From Rhabdophis nuchalis (lineage: Eukaryota > Chordata > Lepidosauria > Squamata > Natricidae): a DNA stretch of 64,000 nucleotides. Made by a program: the position numbers and the translations under genes. This document shows, piece after piece, positions 43,852 to 55,703 of this stretch. The DNA is taken from the NCBI GenBank assembly GCA_039707465.1, contig CM077658.1:17955074-18019073 (forward strand). The letters run 5' to 3'. Each line of letters begins with the position of its first letter. The first letter of the stretch is position 1. Under the pieces are notes generated by a model, which was not told the DNA's origin, searched no databases, and saw only the letters and a program-made list of their open reading frames with translations.

Positions 43852-44075
43852 TTTTAACGACCCCATAATCCCTTGCAGCGTGATATCAGGGCAACTGAAT
43901 GGGGCTGAGTGTTTACTGGCCCAATGCCCTTCCTGTCGCCAATGTGGAGTTTTTTTCAGCAGTGTGCCCAGAGAGAGAAGTATCTGCCTCTACCTAGGAT
44001 TGAACTCACAACCTCCTGATTATGAGGCAAGACCCTCACCTATAGGCCACCATACCACTCCATATTCTCCTGTAT
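43852..44075 (-). mobile_element. tRNA-derived SINE ('ggaagggcattgggcca' family), most complete copy
   Basis: Reverse complement starts 'ggagtggtatggtggcctataggtgagggtcttgcctcataatcaggaggttgtgagttcaatcctaggtagagg', with A- and B-box-like motifs of a tRNA promoter. It then runs through the body shared with 36905 and 21829, ending 'gggattatggggtcgttaaaag'. Confidence 0.82.
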
Positions 44076-44165
44076 TGGCACTATTAAATCTTGCCCTGGA
44101 GTGGCGGAGGGAATGGAGATTTTGCAGTATCCTTCCCCCAGGAGTGGGAAGAGAATGGGGATTTT

Positions 44166-44345
44166 GCAGTCAATTCAATTCAATTCAATTTATTCAATTT
44201 ATATCCCGCCCTTCTCCGAGAGGACTCAGGGCGGCGCACAGGAATTTAAAACAATATACAAAATAGTACCAATTATAATTTAAAAAACTTATTAAATGAC
44301 AAAACCTGCGCTAAAACCAGATTAAATCCCCCATTTAAATTGTAA
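44166..44345 (-). mobile_element. L2-like LINE 3' end with AATTC tail
   Basis: (CAATT)n at 44169-44193, then 'tatatcccgcccttctccgagaggactcagggcggcgcacaggaatttaaaac', the same 3' UTR (reverse complement) as 23665 and 59745. It sits inside a 'gagattttgcagtatccttcccc' repeat (44100-44170 and 44980-45010). Confidence 0.85.
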
Positions 44346-45690
44346 ACTATCCCTCCCCTCCTCCCTGGAACCCCCTAAAAGCCAAATTAAGAATTTGTTC
44401 AAACACCCCTAGAACTGCGACCCGCCCACCTCTCTTGATACAGAATCCCTCATCAAGGTGGGCCCTCGTTGACGCGGAGGGCCATACCTGCGGGTAGGGG
44501 GACTCCCGCAGTAGAAAAGGTCTGCCTTAGAGTACTTCATGGTGAATGTCATAAATATAATATATATAAATATGTATAAATATATATAAAATATAAGGTC
44601 AGAGGAGTTGTTAGACAGGGCATTAAAATTCTAGATGTTATTGAATATTAAAATAGATGTTAAAATATGTATAGTACAAGTTAAACTCAGGAGATGTCTA
44701 GACCGGCTCTAAAAAGTTCATAAATAGTTCATAAATTCATAAAAATCATGCATGGTTCAAAGATAGTTAATCATGGTTCATAAATAGTTAGTTTGTCATC
44801 GAAGGTGGGAGAGTTAGTTCATATAGATATATCAGACTGGGGGTAGAGGGTGGCTTTGGCCTTCCAGTTGTAAATTAGTCCCGGCCTGTAGTCCTCAAGG
44901 ACTCCTCCAGTCCCACAATACCTGGAGTCTTAAGGGCCTCAGCTGAAGAGTTCTAATAGCTGAGGCCAGTTTTTCTCGGTATCCTTCCCCGCAGTATCCT
45001 TCCCCCAGGAAGATCTCCTCGGAGATGCCCACAGAACCAGGTTAAAGTTGGAGGGGGGAGGGGGAAAGGGTGAGATTGGATAAATCAGATGACTGGTAAT
45101 CAAATCCATGGAGCTTTTATGTCCTGATAAATAGGCTTCAACATTCCTTTCCAACCCGAGCAACAAATGGCAACTTAAAGAAGAGGAAATTTATTACCCA
45201 ATAAGCTTTTATGGACTAGCGTCCATCAGGAGATGAAATATTAGCCTACTCTCTCCTGTCATCACGCCTTCCTCTTTCTCCCCTGTGCCCACGCACACAC
45301 ACGCTTAAGCCATAATATTTTTTCCCCCTTTGAAGTCATTATTTCTGCCACGATCAAATGTGCTCCTTTCTCTGGAAATGACTTTCTTGCAGGGGCCTTC
45401 CCCTGAAGACAGAAGGAGTTAGCTCTCTTTGAAAGAGCGTTTACCTGTCTATTCAGAGAACTTTTTCCTCCTCCGCATGTCAGTTAATTGCTGTTAAGAG
45501 ATAAACCCTTTTCCTTTTTACAAGCTGCTTTAAAAGCTGCTGTTAGACATCAAATGCTTGCTTGGGTGTTAATGAGGAACGGATGGCACTGGGGGGGCAT
45601 GGGAATTGTTCCGTTGACAGGCGCAACAGAGCTTTGGGTCCCTTTAATGTAAAGGTTCCCCACACACGCAGGCTAGTTGCTTGCGGCTCT
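44346..45690. other. PHKB intron, low-information sequence
   Basis: AT-rich 'ataaatatatataaa' repeats at 44545-44600. The remainder is unrecognised up to the Helitron fragment. Confidence 0.4.
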
Positions 45691-45695
45691 AGGGG

Positions 45696-45905
45696 TCAGG
45701 CCATTTTAAGGCACAACAGGCTGTATCGTAACAGAACACACACCCCGAGGGGTGTTAGGGGTGTCTTACCCCCACAGTATTTTTTTTCCAGAAAGTAAGT
45801 CTTCTGTGTACCAAGTTTGGTTGAAATTGCTCGAGAAATTCAAATGTTATGCTGGAACATACATACATACACACAGCCATTTATATATATATTTATATAT
45901 ATGTT
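45696..45905 (-). mobile_element. Helitron (family H2) 5'-half fragment, upstream of the CYLD-like exon
   Basis: 'gccattttaaggcacaacaggctgtatcgtaacagaacacacacccc', 'gtgtcttacccccacagtattt', 'tgtaccaagtttggttgaaattgctcgag', 'ttatgctggaacatacatacatacacacagccatttatatatat' match 25610-25745 and 40900-41255. The CTAG end is missing on the left. Confidence 0.75.
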
Positions 45906-45919
45906 TGTGTTATGTTTGT

Positions 45920-46469
<550 letters not shown>

Positions 46470-46470
<1 letters not shown>

Positions 46471-46495
46471 TTGTAGACGATAGTAGCCGATAACC

Positions 46496-46532
<37 letters not shown>

Positions 46533-46690
46533 CCTTTAAATGTACAGCGCAGTGGAGTTACCATGGTATGAGTTGACAGTACTACACTCCCTTTAGAAAG
46601 GGGAAAAATGAACATTAGAAATTCCATTTGGTGAGGACATTTTTCCCTATAAATACATACCTGGGCAAAGACCAGACAGACAGACAGACG
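46470..46690. mobile_element. Rearranged Helitron (H2-like) fragments with TGTC array
   Basis: 'agtagccgataacc' at the left resembles the H2 minus-oriented end. After (TGTC)n (46494-46528), 'tgtacagcgcagtggagttaccatggtatgag...tccctataaatacatacctgggcaaag' is H2 in the opposite orientation (compare the reverse complement of 25490-25610). Both orientations are therefore joined here, 0.2-0.4 kb downstream of the CYLD-like exon. Confidence 0.6.
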
Positions 46691-46737
46691 GACGGACGGA
46701 CGGACGGACGACAGACAGACAGATAGATAGATAGATA
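46671..46737. repeat. Compound GACA/GGAC/GATA array
   Basis: GACAGACAGACA, GACGGACGGACG, GACAGACA, GATAGATAGATA in succession: Bkm-type motifs. Confidence 0.92.
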
Positions 46738-47194
46738 TTGGACACACACCTACAGCCACCAGTTACTCTGCTCCCATGACTGTCGTCATAGCCCAACTGT
46801 CATCTTCACTAACAAAGTGCCTCTCCAACAAAATGTCTCCCTTCAATAAAGTCTCCTCCACGTTCCCATCATTCAACCTTTCCTTCACATACATCGATTG
46901 GGCACATTTGTACCCATGATTCTGCCTTATCCTCACCATCCCTTCTCAATGCTTCGCCTCCGCCCCTCTCCCATATCGGTTTCACCTTGCATGCCTTACA
47001 ACATCTTCAATACACCAAATTCCTGCCCACTACCACAAAACAAGCCACCTGCCCCTAATTAACATCAGGGACTGCCTCCAGCCACAAATGCACCCTTAAT
47101 TGCCTTTTAACTTAATGCACATGATTGCAAATTCATTTGGATATATTAAAGAGTCTCTGATACCATCCTTTTATTAAAATATATAGGCCTTCTC

Positions 47195-47390
47195 TCCTTC
47201 CTTACTTTCTACCCATTGCTTCTTCTCCTGCCCTCAGGTGCCTTGGAGAATAGCTTAACTGCCTCTTCTTTGTGGCAGCCCCTGAGATATTGGAACACTG
47301 CTATCATGTCTCCCCTACTCCTTCTTTTCATTAAAGTACATATATCCAATTCCTGCAACCGTTCTTTATATGTTTTATATATTGTTCATC
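47195..47390 (-). mobile_element. CR1 LINE fragment
   Basis: 'tttctacccattgcttcttctcctgccctcaggtgccttggagaatagcttaactgcctcttctttgtggcagcccctgagatattggaacactgctatcatgtctcccct' parallels 19917-20095 of the larger minus-strand CR1. Confidence 0.88.
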
Positions 47391-48298
47391 CTGAACAAAT
47401 CAGCAACTCAGCCTTTCTTAAGTCACCTCCCAATTTAAACTGTGTTTCTTTCCATCAAGTTTTGTTATCCGTAAGTTACATTTTCCTCTTTGTTCCAGGG
47501 CTAACTGCAAATGGTATTTTTGGATTGAAAATGTCTATGGGTTGTTTTGGAAGGCGGAGACGAGGAAAATCTCATTTGTATGCTGCCTTCCGTGCCGCAT
47601 ACATCCAGATCTGTAACTCCATAACTGCCAACTAATATCCTACTTTCACCCTGCCAGTCAGTTTCGGACATGTGATGTCCTCAAGATTTCCTTAAGTGTC
47701 ATTTTTCATTAACTCAGAAAAAGAAGCCTTTAGCAGCCGTGCTCTCTGCCAACCAGAATATTTGCATCTGCCCAAATCCTTCAAGCTGTCTCTTTCCACT
47801 CGCCTCACTCCAAAGATGGGATCCTGTATTTTTGCATCAGCAGCATTCGGCATGGGTAATGGAGGAGAATTTTAAATCACGTAATGAAGGATTAGAGCAG
47901 TTACTTTTCTCTCCACTCTCTCTCTCTGTAATCTCTCTTTAATTTCGACTGCAGCCAGTTGGCTTCCGTCAACAGGGAGACTAAAGGCTGGAACTGATGA
48001 TGCCTCTTGCATACATTCCCTTGATCGGGGGCTTTGAGAGATAGTCCGGCTGAAATGAGGCATCGCAAGGGAATCTTCCACAAATTGTAGCCATAGATAC
48101 AAGTGGACCTCTGTTCCACTATCACCACCCACGTTCCCTGGGTGGTTTTTTGTCTCAATTGTTGCGCTTCGTGTATTCCTTCCGATTATTTTCAAAAGGG
48201 GAAATAAAAACAGAGTTTGGGAGGGGGGTTGTGAGTTTGTTTTGGTTTTAGGGGTTTAATTCATCCAGTTGTGAGGCTGCTGCCGTAACCCCATAGAC
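47391..48298. other. PHKB intron, no recognised feature
   Basis: 'ttgttccag' at 47492-47500 followed by an open run to 47635 looks exon-like, but its translation is not recognisable and no donor follows. Otherwise unremarkable. Confidence 0.4.
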
Positions 48299-48427
48299 CA
48301 GGGGTCTCCAACCTTTGCAACTTTAAGTCTGAAAGACTTCAGCTCCCAGACTTCTCCAGCCAGCTTTGCTTGAGTTCTGGGAGCTGAAGTCCTTCAGACT
48401 TAAAGTTGCAAAGGTTGGAGACCCCTG
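48299..48427. mobile_element. Hairpin hAT-type MITE (copy 4)
   Basis: CAGGGGTCTCCAACC ... GGTTGGAGACCCCTG palindrome. Flanks CCATAGAC (48291-48298) and CCGTAGAC (48428-48435) are an 8-bp duplication with one change. Confidence 0.88.
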
Positions 48428-48529
48428 CCGTAGACGTTTTGTATAAAGTTATGTGGATTGTGTGCATATGTTTATTTCTCTTCTGTCACGTTCTCATCAT
48501 AAGCTTAAAAAAATAGTCCATCCCCATTG

Positions 48530-49266
48530 AGAAAGAGAGAGGAAGAAAGAGAGAGAGAAGATGATGCAGTGGGGATTAAGGAGAGAGAGAGAGGGGGAGG
48601 GATAGGGAAGGAGGGGGAGGGAGTTGAAGGAGAGGCAGAAAGAGAGAAAGGGTGGGAAGGAAGGACAGAGAGAGAGAAGAGAGTGAATTGAAGGAGGGAG
48701 GGAGAGAAGGACATGGAGAGCGGATTGAAGGAGAGAGCGCGCGAGAGAGAAGGAGATGGAGAGGGGATTGAAGGAGAGAGGGAGAAAGAGAAAGGGAGGG
48801 AGGAAGAAGGACACAGGGAGAAAAAGATGGAGAGGGGATTGAAGAAGAGAGAGAGGAATGGAGGGAGGGAGAAGAACAGAGCGAGGGAGAGAAGGAGATG
48901 GAGAGGGGATTGAAGGAGAGAGAAAGAAAGGGAGGGAGGGAGGCAGAAACAGAGAGAGGAAGATGGAGAGGGGATTGAAGAGGAGGGAGGGAGAGGAGGA
49001 GATGAAGAGGGGATTGAAGGAGAGAGGGAGAAAGAGAAAGGGAGGGAGGGAGAAGGACACAGGGAGAAAAAGATGGAGAGGGGATTGAAGAAGAGAGAGG
49101 GGAATGGAGGGAGGGAGAAGAACAGAGCGAGGGAGAGAAGGAGATGGAGGGGGGATTGAAGGAGAGAGAAAGAAAGGGAGGGAGGGAGGCAGACACAGAG
49201 AGAGGAAGATGGAGAGGGGATTGAAGGGGAGGGAGGGAGAGGAGGAGATGAAGAGGGGATTGAAGT
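48530..49266. repeat. Polypurine minisatellite with higher-order repeat of about 245 bp
   Basis: Almost pure purine on the + strand, built of units sharing 'ggagaggggattgaag'. A block of about 245 bp (from 48761) is repeated nearly identically from 49006, including a 'aaggacacagggagaaaaagatgg' segment. Long frames on both strands (up to 233 codons, Ser/Pro/Leu-rich on the minus strand) are periodicity artefacts. Confidence 0.95.
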
Positions 49267-50205
49267 ACTATATACACTGTGGTAACCTTGTTCTAGTTTG
49301 TCTATTTTGCGCGTGGCTGAAAACTTTAATAAACAGTTGATAATGAAGTGTTCCCCAGCCAGTTTTTCACCTGAAAACGACCCCCGGGGAAATTAATATT
49401 ATTTTAAAGTATGGCGTTTAGAAGACAGATAGAAATTTACAAGCAAACCCTTGGTGACTCAGGCTAAATAGACGCAGGTTTCTGACAGGCAGCCTCAACT
49501 GTTAAACAAGATGAACAACCTTTACAGAAAGAACCAGGAAAAAAGTTTGAAGGGGAAGAACCTGAAGGGGAATTTCCCATTGGGCATCAGGAGCAAATAC
49601 TGAAGGCTGAGCTGGGACTCAGAGGAGCCTTGCCCCCCCCTGAATTCTGGATTCAGCTCTCTAGCCTCCCTTAGCCACTGTTTGATAACTCATTGGGGGA
49701 GGTAGATCTAAGGGTTGAAGTCGAGAATAAAATGGATCCTACAAGCTGGATGTCTGCCTAGCCCGAGTTTAAGTCCACTTGTCTCAACCATGAGCTCTTT
49801 AGAGGACGGCAACCTCACAAATGCATGATCTGAAGAGACCCCGTGCTATTGTATCTTCTTTTAAATAGCAGAGAATAACATATACTTCCAAAAAGCCACA
49901 TCAATTTTAACAGCATCTGTACAAGTATAGTCTGAATGTAACAGTGTCCTGTTGTCTAATTAGAACCTGACTTAGCCGTGCTCGGAGTAGATCTATTTAA
50001 ATAATTGGGAGGCGTTAGTGTGACTACATTTAAGAAAACTTTCTGGCATTAATATACTGCCATAATGTACATTTCTCCAATTCTTCGCTATTTCTATGGG
50101 TCAGGCACACATGCACAGAAATACACCACAAACAGTGCATATTGTCTATACTGTTTGCTGTTGGTTGCAAAGAGGCAAATTGCTGGGAGGCAGAGGCAGA
50201 TTTTT
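49267..50205. other. PHKB intron, no recognised feature
   Basis: Unrecognised; C-run at 49630-49639. Confidence 0.45.
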
Positions 50206-50280
50206 CCTCCTTGTTTTCCTCCTCAAAAGCTAGGTGCACCTTATACTTCAGAGTGTCTTATACTCTGAAAAATACAGTAA
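50206..50280. mobile_element. End fragment of the 'accgtatttttcagactgtaag' MITE family
   Basis: 'gctaggtgcaccttatacttcagagtgtcttatactctgaaaaatacagta' matches the right end of the complete element at 61439-61953. Confidence 0.65.
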
Positions 50281-50716
50281 CTTGTGCTTGTTGAGAAATA
50301 AGGCTTACTGCATGTAAGCAGAATCTCATTCATAGAATAAGCAGAAAGCAAAGCCAATTTTTGCTTTCTCTAAATAAATACATAACCAAATCAGTCAATC
50401 CAGGCTGATCCTCAAAAGCAGAGCAGGATCAAACCTGATTAATACTTAAGTGGAAGATTTCATCAGGGAAATCCCAGAATCTTGATTAGATTAGCTTTTT
50501 CTTCCTAGCTTTTTTTTAATAATAAGATGACATTCCTCGGGAAAAATGATCTGCTATCACCTTTTAAGCATCGTGCGTTGTCTTTATCCACGCATGACAT
50601 CATTTAACACCTATTACATATGCTGCTTCTGTACCAAATAGCCCTTTTATGTCTGTAGGAGCATATTACATTGGTCATACTTTGGTATTTTTTTGGGAAC
50701 GTCACAGCCCAAAATC

Positions 50717-51095
50717 ATCTGAGGCCCTAGTGGCACAGTGGTTAAAGTGCAGTATTTCAGGCTAACTCTGCCCACAGGCTGGGGTTCGATTGTGACGGGG
50801 CTCAAGGTTGACTCAGCCTTCCATCTTTCCGGAGTCAGTAAAATGAGGACCCACATTGTTGGGGGCAAGAGGCTGACTCTGTAAACTGCCCAGAGAGTGC
50901 TGTAAAGTACTATGCAGAGGTGGGTTGCTCCCAATTTAGCCCGGATTGAGCGAACCAGTAGTAGTGGCGGTGGGAGGCTCCGCCCATCTATGTGGATGCT
51001 TCAGTGCATGCGCAGGAGCATGCTCGAACCGGTAGTAAAAAAATTGGCAGCCCACCACTGGCACTATGGAACCATATATAAGCTTAAATGTTGCT
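50717..51095 (+). mobile_element. CORE/MIR-type tRNA SINE split by a hAT MITE
   Basis: 'gaggccctagtggcacagtggttaaagtgcag' (A-box-like), 'ggggttcgattgtgac' (B-box-like), MIR-like 'ggttgactcagccttccatctttccggagtcagtaaaatgagg'. Interrupted at 50914 and resuming at 51061 ('gcactatggaaccatatataagc'). Confidence 0.8.
50915..51060. mobile_element. hAT-type MITE ('cagtggtggg' family), nested in SINE
   Basis: Ends CAGAGGTGGGTTGC and GGCAGCCCACCACTG are inverted repeats. Flanks GTACTATG (50907-50914) and GCACTATG (51061-51068) are an 8-bp duplication with one mismatch. 146 bp. Confidence 0.85.
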
Positions 51096-51102
51096 GCTAA
51101 AG

Positions 51103-51318
51103 AACCATGGGGGCGCCGTGAGAATGCAGTATCGCAAGGTAATTCTGCTCACTGCTAGCAGTTCGATCCTCCAAGACTTCCATCTTTCTGAGGTCAGTAA
51201 AATGAGGGCCTGGATTGTTGGGGGCAAGATGCTGACTCTGTAAACTGCCCAGAGAGGGATGTAAAACACTACGGAGGAGTGTATAAGCCTAAGGGTTATT
51301 GCTACTGCTATTAAGCAA
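51103..51318 (+). mobile_element. CORE/MIR-type tRNA SINE
   Basis: A second copy, tandem with the previous one: 'gaatgcagtatcgcaaggtaattctgctcactgctagcagttcgatcc', then 'cttccatctttctgaggtcagtaaaatgagg' and 'ctgtaaactgcccagagaggg'. It ends about 150 bp before the next PHKB exon. Confidence 0.8.
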
Positions 51319-51475
51319 CTCAACTTTTCAGTTCTATTGCATCTAAACAGAAGAGATGATCAGATTTGAACGCCGAGGCCGTTCATGTTTTCATTCCTTT
51401 GCTTTTGGGTTTATTGGCAGGGATGAGGGCAATTTCCCGGTTCCTAAATAATTCCCCGATGTTTTCATTTGTCAG

Positions 51476-51610
51476 ATGGATTGTGCACGCTATGAAATAC
51501 GAACTGAAGATCCGTGCGGGGGAGATGCCCCCCGTGGATTTATACCAGATGTCACCCAGCGAAGTGAAGCAGCTTCTGCTGGATATCCTTCATCCTCAGC
51601 AGCAAGGGAG
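51476..51610 (+). CDS. PHKB: PHKB exon (window exon 20)
   Basis: Bounded by gtcag and gtaagc. A completes Gly, then [40 protein letters not shown] and QQQG plus AG of Arg. The '[17 protein letters not shown]' motif is diagnostic of PHKB. Its phase-2 start matches the donor at 41649 and also the donor of the CYLD-like exon at 46244. Confidence 0.97.
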
Positions 51611-52135
51611 GTAAGCCCCCATCTTTTTCCCAACGTTACGTCTCGCAGTGGCCTCCCCACTTGATGGATTGCGCAAACCGCACGGGTTGAGTTCTTTTCC
51701 TTCTTGGCAGCCTTGTTCTCCTTTCCTCCCAGCTTTTGAACCCATTGATTTTAAAGCTGATTTTTTTTTTTAAAGCAGAAGGAAGCACCAGATCAGCAGT
51801 CTTTCCCGTTCCTCATTCGTAGGAAGGTGGTTTGCTTTAGCATCAGCTTTGGTTAACTTCGATTGGCAGTATCCATCACCTGAATCAGGATTTGATTGCC
51901 TACTTTGAAACCGGGCAGAAGAGCCAGCATAAGCCAAGACCAGATCTTTCGAAAATACCGTTATGCCAACGCAGGGCTTATCTTCCGATTCTTGAGCTCT
52001 CTTATCGGTACACCTCTTCTATCCTCTCTTCCCAGTGGATGCCAACCACAGCCGACGCTGCTTCTGGAATCATTATTAGCTGATCGGTTCCGTTCATGGG
52101 CCGCTAAACAAATTCACTGGGGACTGAGAATAACA
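51611..52135. other. PHKB intron, no recognised feature
   Basis: Unrecognised; T-run at 51761-51771. Confidence 0.4.
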
Positions 52136-52146
52136 CAGGTAGCCCC

Positions 52147-52690
52147 TGTTCTGACCTAGGCTTCCCAAAAGCATGAAGCCGACTCCTCGTCCCTCGATGA
52201 AACCCCTTTTATTAAAGGGAATTCCTCTCCAGCAAAGTCCCAGCCAACAGTCTTTCATGAGGTTTCACAACTACGGACCTTTATCAGGCTTGGAGAGCTG
52301 CCAGGCTGATATCTGTAGCAGCAATTGCTTGGCAAGAAATCAGGAACAGATTTTCATCCTAATGAATTGTCTCCTGCAAACTCCACTCCCCTTTTGCTCC
52401 TTTTTATTCCCTGTGGGAGGAGCCATCCACCATCCACCTGCGGCTATACTCCTGAGTCGGCCCCTGTTCCTTAGCGGTTCCCTTCGTCTGGCAACTTTGC
52501 ACATGTGCACCCTGGGAACAGGCTCCAGTTGTTCTTCTGCTTCACTGATGTCCTGGGCCCCTCTCTGCCTCCGACACAGAGCCCTCATCCAAGCCTTCTC
52601 CAGACTCCAGGACTGGCCCATGTTGCCCCCCCACCCTCCTCACTGTCTGAATCTGCCACCAGTTCCACTGGCCGCCGGCGGGCCACAACA
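52147..52690 (-). mobile_element. Solo LTR (family A), nearly full length, inside a MITE
   Basis: On the minus strand it runs TGTTGTGGCC...GGTCAGAACA, 544 bp. It splits an 'acaggtag..' family MITE whose left tip is at 52136-52146 and whose body continues at 52691. No 5-bp duplication is evident. The acidic segment has a deletion relative to other copies. Confidence 0.85.
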
Positions 52691-52940
52691 CTCAAATGCT
52701 AAGGAATGACAGCTCCTTATTGAACCACTCGCAACAGATCCATATTTATGACAGTTGCCGTATCCCGGGGTCACGCAATCCCCATTTGCGACCTTGTGAA
52801 AGACAAAGTCTGTGGGGAAGCCAGATTCACATAACAACTGTGGCCAACAACACAGGGTGAAACTGATTGAACAGCTGTCTCACTTAGCCACAGAAATGTT
52901 GGCCTCCGTTGCGGTCGTAAGTTGGTGACTGTCCTCATCC
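52691..52940. mobile_element. MITE of the 'acttacgaccac' family (body after LTR insertion)
   Basis: 'atttatgacagttgccgtatcccggggtcacgcaatccccatttgcgaccttgtg', 'agccagattcacataacaactgtg', right end 'gcggtcgtaagttggtgactgtcctc'. The same interior as at 4700-4960 and 54780-54990. Confidence 0.75.
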
Positions 52941-53775
52941 CTGCCTGCTCCACCCAGCTCTAGTTCCACATTCACGTCTCTTTTATACATGTCCTCCATC
53001 TGTGATTCGGCGCTGAGAATGAAAACGAGATTATCTTGGCTGTATGCTAAAATCAGAACGTGTATTGTATTGGGCGATATCTTTGCCCCTCGTTTCTATT
53101 CCGTTTGAAGATTTATGAATTTCAGAAAAGCGAGGTCGAACTTTTGCAAAATGTAACTTCTATCAACTGGGGTATTTTAAAGTTGCTAACGTTTTTTTGG
53201 CATCTATAGGAGGGGAGGGGGGGGTCTCACTTTTTGTTCCTTCTTCAAACAACATCGTCTGTTATCAATTTGACGCGGGTGTTTGCAAAAAAAAAAAGCG
53301 ATGCTTTTAAAATAACTGAACATTTGGCGTGCAAAATTCCCTGCCAAATAGATTTATGTATATAAATGCGTGTCTAATATCGGCACCTGTTTTCCCCCCC
53401 TCCAACTCCCGACCCCCACATAAAGGGCATTGCTTAATTTTCTATTGGCTACCAGCTTTTGCTATTATTGATAAAATTGGATGTGTGTGTGTTTCTGCTG
53501 AGAAGGGTGAGAAGATGGTAAATGTCACAATTCTTTTTTTCTCAGTCACTTTCAGTCCCTTGCTACTTAGGAAGATTGAATTCTTGGAGAAAACAGTCTA
53601 TAAGCCCTTCTTTATCCCAGAGCTGAGCTTTCTTTCTTCCAGCTTAGCACCCAATGATTCCGTTTGCGTGAATCAAAAGCACAGCCTGCATGAAAGCTAA
53701 TCTTCTGCCCTAATTTCCATTTTAAAAAATAAATAAATACAATGCCATTGGGCCCTATTTTCATGACAGTTTTTC
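52941..53775. other. PHKB intron, no recognised feature
   Basis: Unrecognised. G-run at 53211-53224 and A-run at 53288-53298. Confidence 0.4.
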
Positions 53776-53777
53776 CC

Positions 53778-53835
53778 AGGGGTGGGATTCAGTCAGTTTG
53801 GACCGGGTTCGGGCGAACCGGTAGCTCTAACAATC
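53778..53835. mobile_element. hAT-type MITE end fragment ('caggggtgggattcag')
   Basis: CAGGGGTGGGATTCAGTCAGTTTGGACCGGGTTCGGGCGAACCGG matches the left end of the 35270 element. Confidence 0.65.
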
Positions 53836-54635
53836 ACCTGTAAGCAAATTGGTTTGCTCTGACAATCAAGTCCTTAATGACGCATTTGGATGGTTGGAAA
53901 TGATGCATACATTTTCTGTCCTTTGCTCAAACATTCTGCCATTTTGTGCAAAAGAGATAAATCCCCACCTTTTTTATATTCTCTTAATTCAATGGGTTTC
54001 CTGAAGAAGAGATATATCTTTTTCCCAATTTGCTATTTTAAAATGAGATTTCATCTCCTAGATGTTCGCTAAACAGAACTGGTGACAGTAATTTCCTAAA
54101 TAAATTATTCTCCTAATGCTGTAAGGGCAATGGGAACTAAGATTAAGTGCAGTTAAAAGCTGTGCTTTAATTTTCCAGCCTTGACAAGAGTGTGAAAATA
54201 GAAAAAGCTAAGATAACTTTCAACTATTCAAAGCTTTGAATTCATTCATCAGATTAACTTTCAGTTGTGACCCAAAGAGATCAGTTCTGTTCCACTGCCT
54301 TTGTTCTCTTAGGTAAAGCAGTTTAATGCATCAAAAATCTTTATACCCTTCAGTAAATATTATGTCTGCTAAAATTGAGCATTTTGTATTAATTTTGGAA
54401 GGTTTTTTTTTTACACACATCTGCATCCTTGATAGCTCAGGATGATTACAAAAGTGTAAGTAAAAGAGCAGAAAGAGTTCAAATAAATCTTTAAATGCTA
54501 TTAAAACAACACAATTTAAAATTGGAATGTTAAAACAGCTAAAACAATAAATAAAGCCTGGATAGATTAAAAAAAAAGTCTTAATGCCTTCTTGAATTGT
54601 AATATTAACCTGGACTTCTAACAAATTAAAATAAG
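53836..54635. other. PHKB intron, no recognised feature
   Basis: AT-rich; no exon or repeat signature identified. Confidence 0.4.
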
Positions 54636-55011
54636 TACAGGTAATCCTCAACTTACAACAGTGACCGCTCGAAGTTACAAAGACACTGAAAAAAATGACA
54701 ACCATCATTTTTCACCCATTACAACCTTTGCAGCATCCCCACGATCACGTGATCCGAATTCAGATGCTTGGCAACTATTTCATACTTACGACGGTTGTTA
54801 TATCCTGGGGTCGTGTAATCCCCTTTTGCAACCTTCTGTCAAGCTATGTCAAAGAGGAATCCAGATTCACTTAACAACTGAGTTATTTGCATATCAACTG
54901 CAGTGACGTGCTTAACAACGGTGAACCAGAAAGGTCATGAAGTGGGGCAAAACCCACTTAACAAGAGAAATGTTGGGCTCCATTGGGGTCGTAAGTCAAG
55001 GATCAGCTGTA
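54636..55011. mobile_element. MITE of the 'acttacgaccac' family, near complete
   Basis: Left 'tacaggtaatcctcaacttacaac', right 'gtcgtaagtcaaggatcagctgta', inverted partners, about 376 bp. The Helitron at 55012 has inserted immediately at its right terminus. Confidence 0.8.
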
Positions 55012-55510
55012 TCTATATATATATAAAAGGCAAGTACCACTCACTCATCACTAAATCTCCAGAACCAGAAAGCCTACAAACCTGAAATTTGGCATGTATG
55101 TTCTTCTTGGCTTCTAGGGGCTCTCTAAGAAAGGATTTCGCGAAATGACTATCAGATCATTAGTATTTCTTATAAAGTAATTAACACGCTCTGATGCTAA
55201 GGAGTTCTACTTCCCCTCCCCACCTGAAAAGAACTCTGTTCCAACTGCCAGTTGCCTCACATTCCGTTACCTCAATTCAAACTGGCAGGCGTTCCACTCC
55301 TTCACTCAGGAACAGTCCTAAACGTTGGTATGTCACCAGAATGTCTATGCCTTCCACCTATGGAACTGCTGCCAGATTCAAGGCGGTGGGAGCGATATTT
55401 CCTTATGTGCTTCAATCACCAACCACCACTGAGCCAACGGATTGTGAACTGAATTGCTCCTGCATAGCCCGATCCCATAATTTCGTTGCGAAGCACGGCT
55501 ATCCAGCTAG
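55012..55510 (+). mobile_element. Non-autonomous Helitron (family H1), full length
   Basis: Begins A|TCTATATATATATAAAAGGC and ends ..CCAGCTAG|T, with a short hairpin TTCG-TTG-CGAA (55482-55492) 14 bases before CTAG. The A/T insertion context, TC start and CTAG end are the Helitron hallmarks. Interior frames (55194-55601) are non-coding in appearance. The copy at 8996 is related. Confidence 0.82.
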
Positions 55511-55703
55511 TAGTATCAAACATTTACCTGAAATGCAGCATTCTGTACAATATTTTGCATCTGAAAAATTTGTGTTCACTTTCTCACTCCCTTTTCTTTA
55601 AAAAAAAAGCCAACATCCTGGCCTAATGACTTGTGCCTACATTATTTCAATTTTAAAACATCTGTTTTACTTAAATGTGTTTTTTTTTCTCTTTTCCCTG
55701 CAG

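Noticed and set aside
47501..47635. Exon-like open segment after 'tttgttccag'
   Set aside because: No recognisable protein, no donor, and it ends at a stop with no polyadenylation context.
48576..49277. 233-codon minus-strand open frame rich in Ser, Pro and Leu
   Set aside because: It lies wholly in the polypurine minisatellite; openness follows from periodic C/T composition, and parallel frames are open on the other strand.
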